Assembly (NCBI GenBank): GCA_964023275.1
Contig: OZ029915.1
Coordinates: 64,501 to 128,500, forward strand
Direction of reading: 5' to 3'
From: Norana najaformis
Taxonomy: Eukaryota > Annelida > Clitellata > Crassiclitellata > Hormogastridae
Length of the DNA stretch: 64,000 bases
Numbering within the stretch: the stretch's first letter is position 1; every line of letters starts with the position of its first letter. The position numbers and the translations under genes were made by a program. Positions 36,669 to 50,500 of the stretch are shown here, piece after piece. The notes under the pieces are model-generated. The model was given only the letters and a program-made list of their open reading frames with translations. It ran no database searches and had not been told where the DNA came from.

Positions 36669-37204
36669 AGAAATTTGTTTCGAGATTTCAGCTCTGCTTG
36701 TGATCCCTAGCCTACTGTAATGACTGGCTGTAATGATTACACTGAGCTATCGATGTCGGTGGAAAGATGAGGCAGAGAGGGTGTCAGATTGACCAGTTTC
36801 AACCATGACTTCCAGGCTCTTTTTCAAGCTGAGCTGCTAGCCTGCTTGCAATTGCTAAGACATTGCTTTTATCAAAGTTTGTCTTTATCCACAATTTTCC
36901 CAGATGATATGGATGAAATGAGTTAACGAAGAAGTGTGCTGTATAGAATGACAATCCTGTTACTTGGTTGACAAATAATTAATCCAACAGTTTAATTTCT
37001 GATCAAGAACAGACAGTCGGTGGGATGGGCAAATTGAACTCTGATATTGAACCCTGTTAAACAAGAAGGGCGCTCATAAAGGGCATGTGTAAGAAATGAC
37101 CTACATGTCCCTTGTTTGCATTTTCGGATGGCTGTAATATGGGGTTGGGTAGTTTGCTACTGCTGTGTTGAGCAAACGGACTCACAGAGTATTGTAATAC
37201 CTAT

Positions 37205-37384
37205 ATTACGGCCTAAAGTCTGCTGGTGTTCAGTTGCTGGTTTCTCTGACCCGTTGGAATTTCGACCCAGCTTCTCCAACGGTAAATGATTTTTGACCGA
37301 TTTTGACTTGAAGAAACCATCGATTGATGCCTTGAGCATTATGATAATTGCGCTATAGAAGTCATTAGATTAGCTTTATTTAGG
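37205..37384 (+). repeat. SINE-like family B copy with TTAGATTAG tail
   Basis: Blocks GGAATTTCGACCCA, TTTTGACTTGAAGAAACCAT, CGATTGATGCCTTGAGCATT and GCGCTATAGAAGTCATTAGA. It lies about 470 bp upstream of the SORCS start. Confidence 0.75.
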
Positions 37385-37850
37385 TTAGACCCAGCTCCAG
37401 TATTATGACTGCAGTCTCCCTCCAAGGTGAGTTCGACTATTTAAGCTTGGTAGCCAGTGACATGTACAAGTTACAGCCTACAGAATCTTTAGCATTACAG
37501 CTACCAGATATTAAGCTGCTTCCAGCAAAGTCCGCTAAATAACAATGATGATCCAACGCAGTACAGGCTGTTTCCTGCCTGACTGAAGTGGGCGTTTGAT
37601 GCTGTAATGAAATAACTACATGCACCAAATCTAGATGCGGACGTCCGCACTGGACAAAAAAGAAAGTGAGACTTTTTAACCCTGTGGTGAACATAAGCGC
37701 AAATCGAAACTCGCGCTTTGCCACGTGACGAAGTTTCTCCTTTGTTAAGTTCTATGTTGAATGCAACGAAGAAAAACAAAACCCTGAAAGGCAGTGAATT
37801 TCTTGCTAAAATATCTGATTTGGTGGCCTTAGTTCTTTCCTTAGGCAAAA

Positions 37851-38138
37851 ATGTCGTATTCATTGAAGCGAATTACTGCCTTTGCGGTCGTTGCTTTTAT
37901 TCTGGCATTTGATGGGCGCGTAGAATCGAAAGTAACGGTTCGCACTGTTGAGCTGAGAACGCGAACAGTGCGCCTGCCGACAAAAGATTTGGCGTCGTTG
38001 CCGATGGCGAATTTGAGGGTCCGAAGAGAAAGTTCTCCGCCTTCAGACGACAATGGAAAGCTTTTGGTTGACTTTACAGTTCTGTCGGATGAAGGTCATA
38101 ATGAAGCGATTGTCCATTGGTCCGGCAACGACAGTCAG
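37851..38138 (+). CDS. SORCS: SorCS exon 1: signal peptide, propeptide and start of VPS10
   Basis: Residues 1-96. An apolar core (ITAFAVVAFILAF) at about 8-20 is the signal peptide. LRVRR at 55-59 is a furin-type site that would release a propeptide, as in other VPS10 receptors. DFTVLSDEGHNEAIVHWSG starts the propeller domain. The donor is CAG|gtacac. Confidence 0.9.
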
Positions 38139-41100
38139 GTACACGGCGCAATAAAGTCGCCAATCGATAAACGGCCTGAGATAGCATGGTATAGGCCTAC
38201 GTTGACACAAGAATCTTATAGGGTCGATATCATGAGTTAACAATGGCTGAATCAAATTACTGGCCTTAAACTGTATGGCGTAGTTATTATAGAATGACAT
38301 GCAGTGAAAGAGAAATTTTTGTTGGGAGGCAGTTAAGGAGTCATCATCGGGTTAACTGAATGAATGAAAGAAGGAAATAGGTTTGATAGCTGCAGATGTC
38401 GGAAAAACTCTTGAAAGAGTTGTGTTGTCAATGGAAGAAACCTCCATTGATGCTGTTTTGGAATTGAATGGGAGAGCAGGAGTTTTTTTAAAACAAGATC
38501 TAAGACAGTGAAATTGAGTACTTTAAGTGCAGACAGTTTGGTTCATTTAGTGAAAGGTTTTTTAAATTTGTGAGATGATTTGACTAACAATGAAGCTTTT
38601 ACTCAGCTGTCCTGTGAAATAGTTCTGACCCTACTTCAGAATTAGTGCTCTCTGAAAACTTACTTGCTGTCAGTTGTGTAGGAGTTGCTTCTTTTCTGTT
38701 GTTTACAAGAGTTAGTTTAAGTTAAGAAGACATTTTGAGCCGTTGCTAATCAGTTTTACATATTGATGCTGTTTGGTGCAGGCAATATTCCTGTTGACGC
38801 GACAGCGTGGCCCCAATGGAACGGTCCTTAGCAGCACCCTTTACATGTAAGCAACTTTTAATCACAGACACGCACACACGTGATACAGTGATTTGAAGAT
38901 GGATGTGGAGACATTTTCTGTCTCTTTAGTATTTTTCTGGAAAATGATTATACAGTTTGAGAATGGCCAAGTAAGCCTTCTGTACTTGACTGCACCATGA
39001 CAACATTGTGTGAAGAATGTGCCAAGCTGCCCTCCCTTGAAGTCATCAGATTAGACATTTATCTGCTAGATGATTTAAGAAATGGGCTTTGAGAATCCTT
39101 GTAGCTAATGCCTTATCCCACCCAGAATTGCAACAGTTTTCTGACCCATCATACAAACTCATCAATGCTCCACTGCTTGCAATTTCTGCTTTGGCCTTTC
39201 ACTCAAAACTCAAAACATTCCTCTTTCACAGATTGTACCCTGACATCCCTTCTTCCTCTTACTTCTCTCTCCAACCTCAAACACCACCACCCCGTAGCTG
39301 CCATGCTGTCTCTCCATCTGACTTTTGGATCTTGACCTGAAACTGAACTCTTTTGCCTATTGATTTTGTTTTGACTGAACGCCTGTGAATTAGTTGATCC
39401 CCAAGGCGTGGCTTTCATTGGGCACTGTAGAAATCTCGAAATTACGATTATGATTACGACTGCCTTCCTATAGAAGGTGTTAGGCATCTGATGGCTGTAT
39501 TGATATACATGTGAATAAACATGAAGTGGTGTTAATGGTTGGTTGGAACTGTGGTTTGTTAATGTACTGAAAGAAGAGCCGTCCACCAGTTTAGTGAGCT
39601 CTGCTTCTGATGACCAGGTAGATTGATGTCATATTCACACTTCAAGTGGCAAATGGTGTGAATTAGAGCAGAAATTCAGATGCAGTGGATCTGTTTTCTT
39701 AACCTAAACTACGGAGGCCATTACAGTTCAGTGGATGTTGTTATAGTTCAGTGGATGGCCCAGCTAATGTGATAATAATAATAATAACAATAATAATAAT
39801 AATAACAATAATAATAAGAAGGGACACAACCTAACTCCCACTTCCGGAGATGTGAGAGAAACCAGTCGGCTGTTTCAGCGCCTTTTATTAACAATTCAGC
39901 GTTTCAGTGCCGTTGGTTGTCGCAGTAGCCAGAAGTAGATGACATGTAGCCATCCCAGAAATCATTCTTACTTGTCTCTGATTACTTTTTTCTCTCTTGA
40001 AGGATTGTATATACATTGAGAAAAAAAATAATATTGATAATAATAATGTGTGAGGCGATTAATGCTGCTGCTGCTGCTGCTGATGATGATGACTTGTTTC
40101 TGATTTGCTGAGTTACAGGTCGCTTGATTATGGTTCGTCATTCCAGAAGAAGTCGTTTGATTCGTCTGTTCTGCTTCATTACTTCTATGTCTGTCCCAAC
40201 AACAGAAACAAAGTCAGAGTCATCTTTTACAGCTTCCTTACTTTGCTTTCTGTTTACATTTATATCTGACTGTTCACATATTGGCTTCTGCTTATCTATA
40301 CATATGTACATACATATGTATGTGTGTATGTATATATGAAGGCATGTGCAATAGAACTGTGGTCATCAGGTGGCTGAACTGCTGCTGCCACTGCTATTAT
40401 TGTTAATTGCATGTCCAATTTATAGTGCACTGTAAAGACTCATTAACCCTTTTCTTCTAAATGCAACTGTCCTCAAGAAAAATGTCCAATGCATTTTTAA
40501 AAAAATGTGGGAGATATTGGCTGTGATGAGTGGTCAAATAGATTTTATTTTCTTCAAGAGGAAAGTTTTAAGATCTCTGAGCTGACGAGGGATGAAACAG
40601 ATGATTATGATGAAGGTGATGATGACAGAACCTTGAATGGCAATGATTTAAGAAAAGGATGGAGAAAGAAACAGAATGATTTGTTCTGATCAGTTGAGAT
40701 GAAGAGTAGTTAGGAAGGACAGGTGGAAGGTCTTGTGTGGAGTTCATAATGTGAAGTTTGTGTGATTTGTTCAGCTGGTGTTTGTCGATTTGAAAAACAA
40801 AAAGCTGCACGTAACAAAAGACGAAGGTCTGACGTTCAAGGCTTGGCCGATGATTGTGGATTCAGATCGCATCATTTTTCATCCAACTCGGGAAGATTGG
40901 TTTCTGTCTTATTCAGAACAAGAACGAACAGTAAGACCTGCCTTCTGCTTCATTCTAAATTAGAACTGTGCTTGAATTTATCCGGAATATTCTCTGCTTA
41001 GATGTTCTTTGTCTGTTTCATTCTAAATTAGAACTGCGCTTAGCATAGACTGGAATTTATCTGGAATAGTCTCTGCTTAGAAATTTGTTGGCACATTATT

Positions 41101-44100
41101 CCTATTATGCATCAGAGGCTCAATATTTTCATCCTAGGTTTATTGAATTTGAGTCTGTGCTTCATGCAGAAAATAGGAATGTTGCTTCTTCATTGTTGCA
41201 TCATAATTATAAGCAAATGATTTATTAGTGAAATTGAGTTGTACATGTGACAAGGATTCAGATGTTGAGCACTTCTGTCTAAGAGCAATGTAACTATGGG
41301 CTGGAATTGTTTATTGACAGTTGCATCTAACTAAGGATCTTGGTGAGACTTGGACGCTGGTACACGAAATGGTCAATCCGCGATTCTACTGGGCCGTGCT
41401 GCCATCTGTTGATACAGATGAGAATTTAATACACTTGGAAGTTGAAGACCCAACAACTGGTAATATCAGCGAGAGTGTCATCATCATCATCATCATCTAC
41501 CCTATGATTGTTTTGTGGAGAGTATAAGCCATACTTTGACAGTTACTGTGTAAGGATCCTGAGCAAGTCCTTCGCACACCCACTTAGTACAATCAACTGA
41601 TGCTTGACATTCAATAGTCGTGTTATATAACTGCAAATAATAATTTAATAATAATAATGATAGTAATTTAGGTACCAAAGATTATAAGTACCTTGGGAAA
41701 AAAATTTTTTATTGGGAGGGTAGATGGTGTTCATTGTTGTCAGCGGTGAACTTTGCAAGATAAATATTCTTTTCCAAGGCCTTTCTGTCTGTGCCAAGAA
41801 CTACAAGACTGTTGTGTATAAACGGACCTTTCTGGACACTCCTGAGCATGAGGCCTGATTTTCCAGACATTTCCCTTTTGCTTCTAGTTTAATACTTGAC
41901 ACTTCTGAAGAATCATATCTACCTCAGGTGAAAAAATAGAAATAAATAATACCAGGTAAACCTTTTCATGCGCACATATGATGACTATTCTGTTAGTCAT
42001 CACAAGAGTTGTTTAATAGTACATGTAGAACGTTTTACCTCATTTGACCCTTGAAACGAACTGAATTTCCCCAATAATCTAAAGGGCATTTCTTTTCCTA
42101 ACTCCCTTGCTTCCTGTTGCTTCAGCCAATTTCTTTCTGTTGACTTCAAAAGAAAAGCACAGTTTTTATTAATATTACGAGTATTAATTGTGATATTAGG
42201 GCAGCTGTTGCCTGGTATAGACACTGATATGTTATAGATATGAATAGTTTGCCTTCTTTGGCATTTGAATCCAGGCAAATATCTGAGTAAGAAATGTTCT
42301 TGTGTTGCTGAGGTGAGTTCCTGTATTGCGCCGTGACGTCACCGTATCCAAAGGAAGTCGTCATAGATCCACGTCTTGGTTTCATTGAAGTCGGATCGGT
42401 CGTCGTCCAGAATGAGTACATCTTCGTTCAGGTGACTGTCTGACACAGCAACAGCTGTGATAGAAGAAGGAAGTTATTGCTTCGTATTAGTCTGGAGGTT
42501 TAAGCTTGCTTCTCTAGTGCTGGCATTGGATGAACTCTCTTCAGGTCCATCCACATTCTCACCATGTTCTTAGCACAAAGTCTCTGTGGCCAGAACTAAA
42601 AGCTCAACTTTTCCCAATCATTTTACCTGCCCTCATCAGTTGTTTTTTGTCTCTTTGGATTGTCCTGGATGAAGTGCCTGTGTCAGTTTTGCCTTTAGGT
42701 CTAGGAGCGGTCATCAGTTGCTGTCTTGTTGAATTGGTGTTCTAGATGCATCTCCTTCCACTTGCTTACCCACCGTAGCCTGGCTTCTGGTTTCTTTAAC
42801 CTATCGGAATTCGACCCATCGTAACCAATGGGTTATGATTTTGGACTGCGATTTTGACTTGAAGCGACCATCGACTGATGCTTTGGGCATTATGATAACG
42901 GCACTATAGAAGTTAAGATTTGCTCTGTGTTTCTAATCCTCTTTGTTACAAAAAGGTATTGAGGCATTTTGTTCTGTTGAAACTCCTCTGCTTACACAGG
43001 TTCAGGATCCTAATGGATTTTACATGTGCAGCTTGTCTTAAAGAAAGGCTTGTCTCGGATGCTCATTGTTTTGCTAACGTGAATAGCAGTCGTTCTTGTG
43101 CTGTTGGCTTTACTTTGCAGAAAAAGACTCCATTCTCAAGCCACCTGTACGTGTCATACAAGAGAGGTCCCTTCCAGAGGACTCGCTTTCCCCGTGATGC
43201 CCATCCCGCGGTAAGACACAACCTGTTCATTTCCTCATTGATGCTCATTCTAAGGGTGCTTACTGTTCACCTGCTGATTTTGTAAAGACATTTAATTACT
43301 GATTTCCTTAGCTGGATTCGACATATTTCTGCTTAGAGCCAGGTATCTGCAGCATATATCAGCTGGTAGTATGTTGTTTGGTGAGGCACCAGCAGGAGCT
43401 CTCTCTCAAGTTCTGTTGCTTCTCTATAGTGTCTTTCTCTCAGCCTTATGTTTGATGAAACCCTTAAGCTGCTTTACTAGTTGCTCTTCTTCCCAGACAC
43501 TTTGCTTTAGTATTTTAAAATCTCTGTTCAACGTTCAGTTATTTAAGGTGACACTGTTGAATTTTGCACTGGACAACTTGTAGTGTGGCTGTCTGATGGA
43601 TCTATGTTTCATATGATGGGACCTTTTTTGATTTGTAGGATTTTGAGATTGTGGATACGAATGATGAGCAGGTGTTCATTGCAGCCAATCACCAGGCAGG
43701 CGCCGTCACACTCTATTTGTCGGATGCAACTGGACGATTCTACGTTAAGTCGCTTGAAAACGTCATGGCCGTCAGTCAACCTGAGAACTTCAAAGTTGAC
43801 CTGTATGAGGTGCGACATCACTTCTGAGATCTGTCAGCTGTTATATGCACAGAATTCGTAGAGAAGTCAAAGAAGGTTTTCCTGGAGGCAGAGAAGCCTT
43901 AACTTTGCCTGGCTTCATTTGTTATTCTTTACAGCATCATTGATACTCCAGACTGAGCTGTTCTTTTAGACCATTCCTCTGGTGCTGCCATCATGCCCTA
44001 ATTAAGGCAGGAATGTGATTGGAGTCAAGCGTTGCTTCCAATGCTTCCTCTGTCATTGGCTGATCAGTTGTGTCCAGTGAACCAGTGGATACGTAAGCAA

Positions 44101-44491
44101 ATACCTCCTGTTCTTAAGAGGTGCAACTCGGCTGAGGTCTGATTGGTGATGTGTGGCCTTGATACCTGTTGCAGGTGAAGGGGTTGCCAGGTACATACCT
44201 GGCGAATCGTCAGGGACTGTCGGCACCTGAAACTCTGATCACCTTCAACCAAGGCGGGAAATGGCAGAAGATTCCAGCGCCCAAGAAGAACGAAAACGGA
44301 TCAGCCACAAACTGCCAGCTGGTCAATAAGTCTTAATTCCAAAATAGTGTCCTACTTCTCATTTGCATTTTCTCTTGGCTTCTTGTGTATCGTCTCATCT
44401 GACCAGAATTTGCAAACTACGGCCTGCATTCTCATATCTCTCACACTTTCTCTGTCTCTCTGTCTCTGCCTCTCTGTTTCTCTCTGTGTTC

Positions 44492-44523
<32 letters not shown>

Positions 44524-47500
44524 TTCTCTCTCTCTCTCTCTCTCTCTCTGTCCCTCTGTTTCTCTCTCTCTCTCTTCTATCTTTCTCGCTTTCTGTTTCT
44601 ATCTCTGTATCTCTCTCTGTCTCTGTCTGTCTGTTTCTCTTTGTCTTTGGTATTGTTGCCATGGAAGTCCTTGTATTAGATCCGTGTAGATGAGAATTAC
44701 TGGCAAAGTGATTGCTTTTCTTTTCTCTTGCAATACTAAATTCTTGACCTTGTTACGGAGTTGTTAAGATAAAATGAATCGATAGATGTGCAGAGTTATC
44801 AGTGGATGCTTGAGCTAATCCTCTGAATACCTGTTCTGTTGTTATTGGTGGCTCCGATGGTTAAAGGATTTTCGTGTTTTTTTCTCTCAGCCGGACTGCA
44901 GTCTCTACGTTCATCTGCACATTGACTCCTACTTCTACGGAATTCCATGGCCCTTGACTGAGGAAAATGCACCTGGTCTCATACTTGCTCACGGTAAGTT
45001 TATATCTTGCCTTAGCTTACCTTACTTTATCGTTTTTTACCATATCTTGCCTTACCTTTGCCTTACCTTTTTCTTTCAGCATCCCTGGAAATGGCTTTGC
45101 ATATCATGTAGCTGTATGGTTTCTGGTCTTTTAGGCATCGTGGGCCGAGAGAGCAAAGAGACAAAGTTCATGATGTCGCAGGACGGTGGACTGACGTGGA
45201 ATGTCGTAAGTGGCTCAAACGTTTCACTTGGCTTTCGTTAAACATCGTCTGTCAAGATAACTGCTGCATTTTCATATGGTGACTCTAATGTTTTCAGCAC
45301 ACATGGAATTAGGAGTTCTATGCCCAGTTCTGTGCATTTTGTTAGATTTTTCGCAGATCCATTTCAGCTGTTTCAACTTCTTTGCCCACTGTAGCCTGAT
45401 CTGCTGTTTTTCGAATTCTACTGGACATCTTCAGTGAATCAAGAGTTTTACTGTGGTTTCACTTGAAGCAGTCATTGTGCATTATGATAACGGCGCTATA
45501 GAAGCCATTCAGTTAGATTAGTTTAGATATGCATGTGTAAATTTGTAAATAAGGTGATTTTCTGGATCTCTCAAGGATTTTCTCTAAACATTGCTGTCTT
45601 AATGGACTGATCTGGATATTGTCCTGATTGCAGCTTGACTTTGATGCCTTGTGCATTAGACACCGGCGCTGTAGAAGTCACTAGTTTTATAATAATAATA
45701 ATAACAATGACAACAGACGATCTTAGCAGAAGCATTTTATCCCTGGTTTTTGTCTTCCACTGGTCAAGGTTAACCTTGACCCTAACACAGTCTCTTTCTT
45801 ATGTTACCTCGTAATAATAAGAATATCTGTTGTAATGTTATGTACTTAATGGGATATTTATATAGAGCCACTTTGAAAATACTCTGACGATGCTTGTGGC
45901 TCTGTAGCTTGACTGTGGCTGAAAAAAGCTGGTTCTGTAAATGAATTGGAGGTTAATAGTGAAGTAGAAATGTATTAGGCTGTCTTGTTGTTGTTGTTTC
46001 TTGTTGTTCTGGTGGCATTGAAACTGATTTCATCCGTGCAGTTTCTGACTGGCATACAACCATGCTTGGCTTTTGGACGAGCGTCTGTCTCAATCTCTTG
46101 CACTTTTTCAGGTGATGAATGGCACTTATCGCCACAGCATCCTTGACCAGGGAGGAGCAATCATTGCCGTTCCATTTAACCCCCTGACACTCGACGTCAC
46201 CCAAGTCTTGTAAGAAACCGTTCTGCTCTTCATCTAAAACTAAACATCTTTTGGTGTCGTATCATTTTGGTAAATCTATAAATCTGTCGTCTGTTGCCAA
46301 ATCTCTTCTGTGTTCAGGGTCCTAGTTAGCTTTAAGACTTCTCTATAGGAGAAAGTGCTCAGAAGTTCTTCCAACATTCTGGAAATGGCGAGTTGAGAGG
46401 GAGTTGCAACAGTCCATACTACATATGCTGTCTGTGAAGGTGGGTCCACTGTTAGCATTGGTGGTGGGTCCAGTTTAGGTGGGCTCACAAAAAGTTCTTC
46501 CATGTGAGATGAACAGAGACAAAGTCAGGAAGGAAAAAGGGCTTTAGCAGAAGAACGCTGTAGTCCCAAAACTATTTGGGACCCTGGGCATTGAGGAGAT
46601 CTCAGACGTTGAACTCGGTTCTGGAGATGATTGACAGCTTGTGCATATCGATGACGTGTATGCTCTAGAGTTACGAGAGAAATGCAGAAACCTTTGCCTT
46701 AGTTATTGTCAGTCTGTCTTTAAATAGGGCTTTATTCAGAAACTGTAAATATGGTGTCAGGTCAGTTGATTTTTTCTGTCCTTTTCATTTTTTGTCCCTG
46801 TGTGTGTCTGTGTCCCTGTGTGTGTCTGTGGTCTTGTTTTGCTTGTGAGTAGAGATGTTTTGGTTTCCTGTGCTTCTGTGTCTAGGTACAGCTGCACTGA
46901 AGGAAAGTCTTGGCAGAAATTCGCTTTTGATGGTCGCAGTATGAAAGTGGATGGACTGCTGAATGAACCTGGAATTACGACATTAGTTGCCAGGTGAGAG
47001 GAAGACACGGTTGAACACTCGGTTTATGTTGTGCAGCACTTCTAGCAGCTGCACTGTTTTCATAGTTTGTGTAGCATAATGTATATTGTGTGATTGGTTA
47101 GAGTGCTGGGCATGGGCTTGTATGTAGGTTATGATAGCCAATTGGTTAGAGTGCTGGGCTTGTATGTAGGTCACGATAGCCAATTGGTTAGAGTGCTGGG
47201 CTTGTATGTAGGTCACGATAGCCAATTGGTTAGAGTGCTGGGCTTGTGTGTAGGTCACGATGGCCAATTGGTTAGAGTGCTAGGCTTGTATGTAGGTCTC
47301 ACGATAGCCAACTGGTTAGAGTGCTGGGCTTGTATGTAGGTCACGGCAGGTGATTGGTTGGAGCGCCCGGCTTGTGACACGGTGAGTATAGGGTTCGATC
47401 TTCCCCTGAGATGGTTACTGTGTAGGGACCTTGAGCAAGTCCTTAACTCACAAATGCCCAGCGCCATCAGTTGATCTTTGTCATTAGATAGTGGTGCTTA

Positions 47501-50500
47501 ATGAATGGAGAAATGACAATACTTTTCTTTTTTCTTTACTTTGTTTCCATGGTTGCAGCATAAACTGACTCTAGTCTACTTACAGTTGATCGTAGGGCAT
47601 CACTGACTTAAACTCCACTGCAGCCAGTAAATAATCGGACTTTGCTCGGCTGATGGATGACAGAATAGAATTGATGGATCTTCTGTTGGACAGTTGACAT
47701 TTAACTGATGTAACATAACAGATGATGTTGTCTTATGATCTGATTTTGCCGTTGTTGGACGTGTGACTTTCTCTGATCTGAGAATGAAATGTATGTGTAA
47801 TGTCAATGTAAATCTATGAAATTTCTCAGCACCAAGCAAAAGCTGCATCAGGGAGACTAGCTTGTTCGCTGGCACTGCATCAAGTGAAGCTGATAAGCGC
47901 CTGGTTGTCTGGTCAGTTTCTGTGCCAGGTCTCTTGGGACTTTTGGGAAATATGTTCTGTTATTCTGATGGCAGTTTAGAGTAAATACTGCAGAGGAAGT
48001 AGGAATATGGTGAATTGAAGAGATCTGTGCTTTTGTGTTCAGTCTCTATGGTCACATGACAACAAAAGATGAAGCAAAGGCTGGCTGGATGATTGCAAAG
48101 CTCAACTTTTCTCAGATTCTGAGCAGCCCTTGTAAGCCGGAAAACTACGAGTGCTGGTATCCATACAGCAGCGTAAGTCTGTCCTTCGAAATTTCTCAGC
48201 GAGAATTGGGTTGTGTTTGGCTGGAAATGTTTGCCCACTTGGCCACTGAGTTCGTGTGAGTGCAGTTGTGTCATCTTCTTGAGTGTTTTGTGAATAGCTG
48301 GTGAAAGACTTGTAGCAGGGTACATCAGTGTACCAACCAGTTGGTTTTTGTTGGTTTGTTGGCTGAGTTTAGTCAGCCTACGAGATTTGGTTGATGGAAG
48401 CGAGTGTCACTTGGAGAGAGTTATCTCTGATTGAGAATCTCTCTTCTCAATTGAAATGCTTTCAAAATCCGTTTTCAGAGCCCGGGTGCATGGGAAAGCA
48501 TGGCACTATCTTGAGGAGGTTTAAGGGTGTATCTGAGGGAGCATTTGGCTGTCGTAGGTGTCGGATCATGAGTGTCTGATGGGGCAGCAGAGTTGCTACG
48601 AAAGACGACAGGAAAACGTCGAGTGCTTCAATGGGGGTGACTATGAGAGAGCAATCAACGTGACCAGCTGCACGTGCTCTGCCGATGACTTCGAATGGTC
48701 AGATAAGCTCCTTCTCCAATTGTTACTCTAACTACTGGGTGTGTAGTGTAATGTAAAACCTCCAAAATGTCTCTATCCATAAAAGCTGCATGAAGGGGAC
48801 CAGCTTATTTGCTGTTAATCAGACTGAGTCTGCAAGACTTTTTAACTCGATTACTAACCTTGTCTTGCTTTCTAAACCACTGTCAAAGCATGCTCCATCT
48901 GTATGTGTTGTCCTTGAATTCACCATGAAACCCAAAAGCCAAGCGTTCAATGGCATGGCTCGCCCCGTGTCTTAACGTTGAGCAGGAGAAAGTAGGTATT
49001 TTTCATTAACAGAAACCTTGAGACTCTTACTCTTCATGGATTAATTAAACTTGGACGCTTTGTGATGATGTCTTATTAAAGCAATTATCGACTCAGTTGA
49101 TGATGATTTGCATGAGCCATGGTCGTTTGTTGCAGTGATTACGGGTTTGAGTTGAAGGATGAGAAATGCATAGCTGCAGCTTGGTTTGATCCTGCCATTC
49201 CTGTCGAAGACTGTGAAGTTGGAACAACTTTCTGGAACAGCTCTGGGTATGGAAGAGTCTTGCTGTCTTGCAGTTGTCTTAAGAAATGATCCTGTTTGCC
49301 CACAACGTAAATTATTATCGTTGTGCAGTGTTTGTTTGTCGAATTCACTCATTAAGATTGCACGATTGACCAGTGAGGACGTAATTGATGGTTGATGTGA
49401 TGGAGTTTGAAGCAACCGTCGACTGATGCCTTGGGAATTATGATAATGGCGCTATAAAAAAAATAACAAATTAGATTAGATTAGGTCTTGCGAACTGATT
49501 TTGCCACTGCTGGGCAGCTGACTTGATTTGATCTTTTCTATTTCAGTTGAGAGAAACCTTTGATGGGTCTCATAGTAGCAGCAGTTCTTGTTCTGTTTTT
49601 CTAGAGTTATTTCAAAATTCTTTGGTCTGGTAAAATTCTTTAGCTGTGAAATCTTTTCTACAGTCAGTTTACTTCACTTGTCTCAGATCTGATGAAAAGA
49701 CAGTTAAGAAGATTTCCAGACATCGGATAAGTTTTTTCTCTGATTTGTTTTCTCCAGCTACCGCAAGGTAGCGTCGAGCAAATGTGTTGGTAGCGGGCAG
49801 CATGTTCCCATGAAGGCCAGCTGTCCATTCATTGGACCACGAGGATTGCAGATCCAAGTGGAAGGCAGAGAATTCCAGCCGAAGAAAGCCAACGTCACAT
49901 TTCGTGTCTATCAGGAGAGGGTGAGTACCTTCTCATCCAAGCGTCACTGATGTTCAGAAACAGACGGAGACAGAAAGTGAGGGATGTTGAATTCCCATGT
50001 CAGAGGCATATATCACTCATTCATTCATTCATTCATTCATTCATTCAGAGCATTTATATAGCTCCATTCAAGATTCCTTTGCAGAGGCGCTGTGCTCCCA
50101 GCTGCCAGCTATGGTGAAAGAGAACAGTTTTCAAGTGTTGGTTTCTTTAGAGCTGAGATGAACACTGAAAACTGTGGATTGATAAGACACAAGGAAGTAA
50201 GAAGTAACACGTGCTACTGCTTGTGCTCATTTGTCCATCTTTCATTGATGTAGAGCCAGCAGTAGGCAGATCACACAGATCTCTGGTGCCTGATCGTCAG
50301 TGGAGGAGTGCCATTCACATGTCTTATTCTGCTGGTTGGGGGCAGAGGTAGCAGAAGTTATGCCCTTGTTTGTTACAGCTGTAGGGGGAGTGGAGATGAA
50401 CCCTTGACATTTGGATTGCTGGCACCTGGTGTTTGCTGTTCACTTGACCAACTGACAGTCAGTCACCTGATGAGCTATGTTTGTGGTTGGTTTTGCAAGG

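Larger units (their letters stand above)
33737..37850. other. Region between the 747-aa gene and SORCS
   Basis: The first 0.7 kb is a probable 3'UTR. Then come AT-rich sequence with a degenerate repeat around 35240-35400 (CACTGxxxxCTGGAACCTTCTT motif), a LINE copy, a MITE-like palindrome, a tRNA-like SINE head and a family B SINE. The SORCS promoter should lie at about 37400-37850; a CACGTGAC E-box is at 37722-37729. No gene seen. Confidence 0.55.

Noticed and set aside
47093-47400. Regular 42-bp repeats that could suggest a CRISPR array
   Set aside because: The units are contiguous, with no unique spacers, inside an intron of a eukaryotic gene, and lead into a tRNA-derived SINE.
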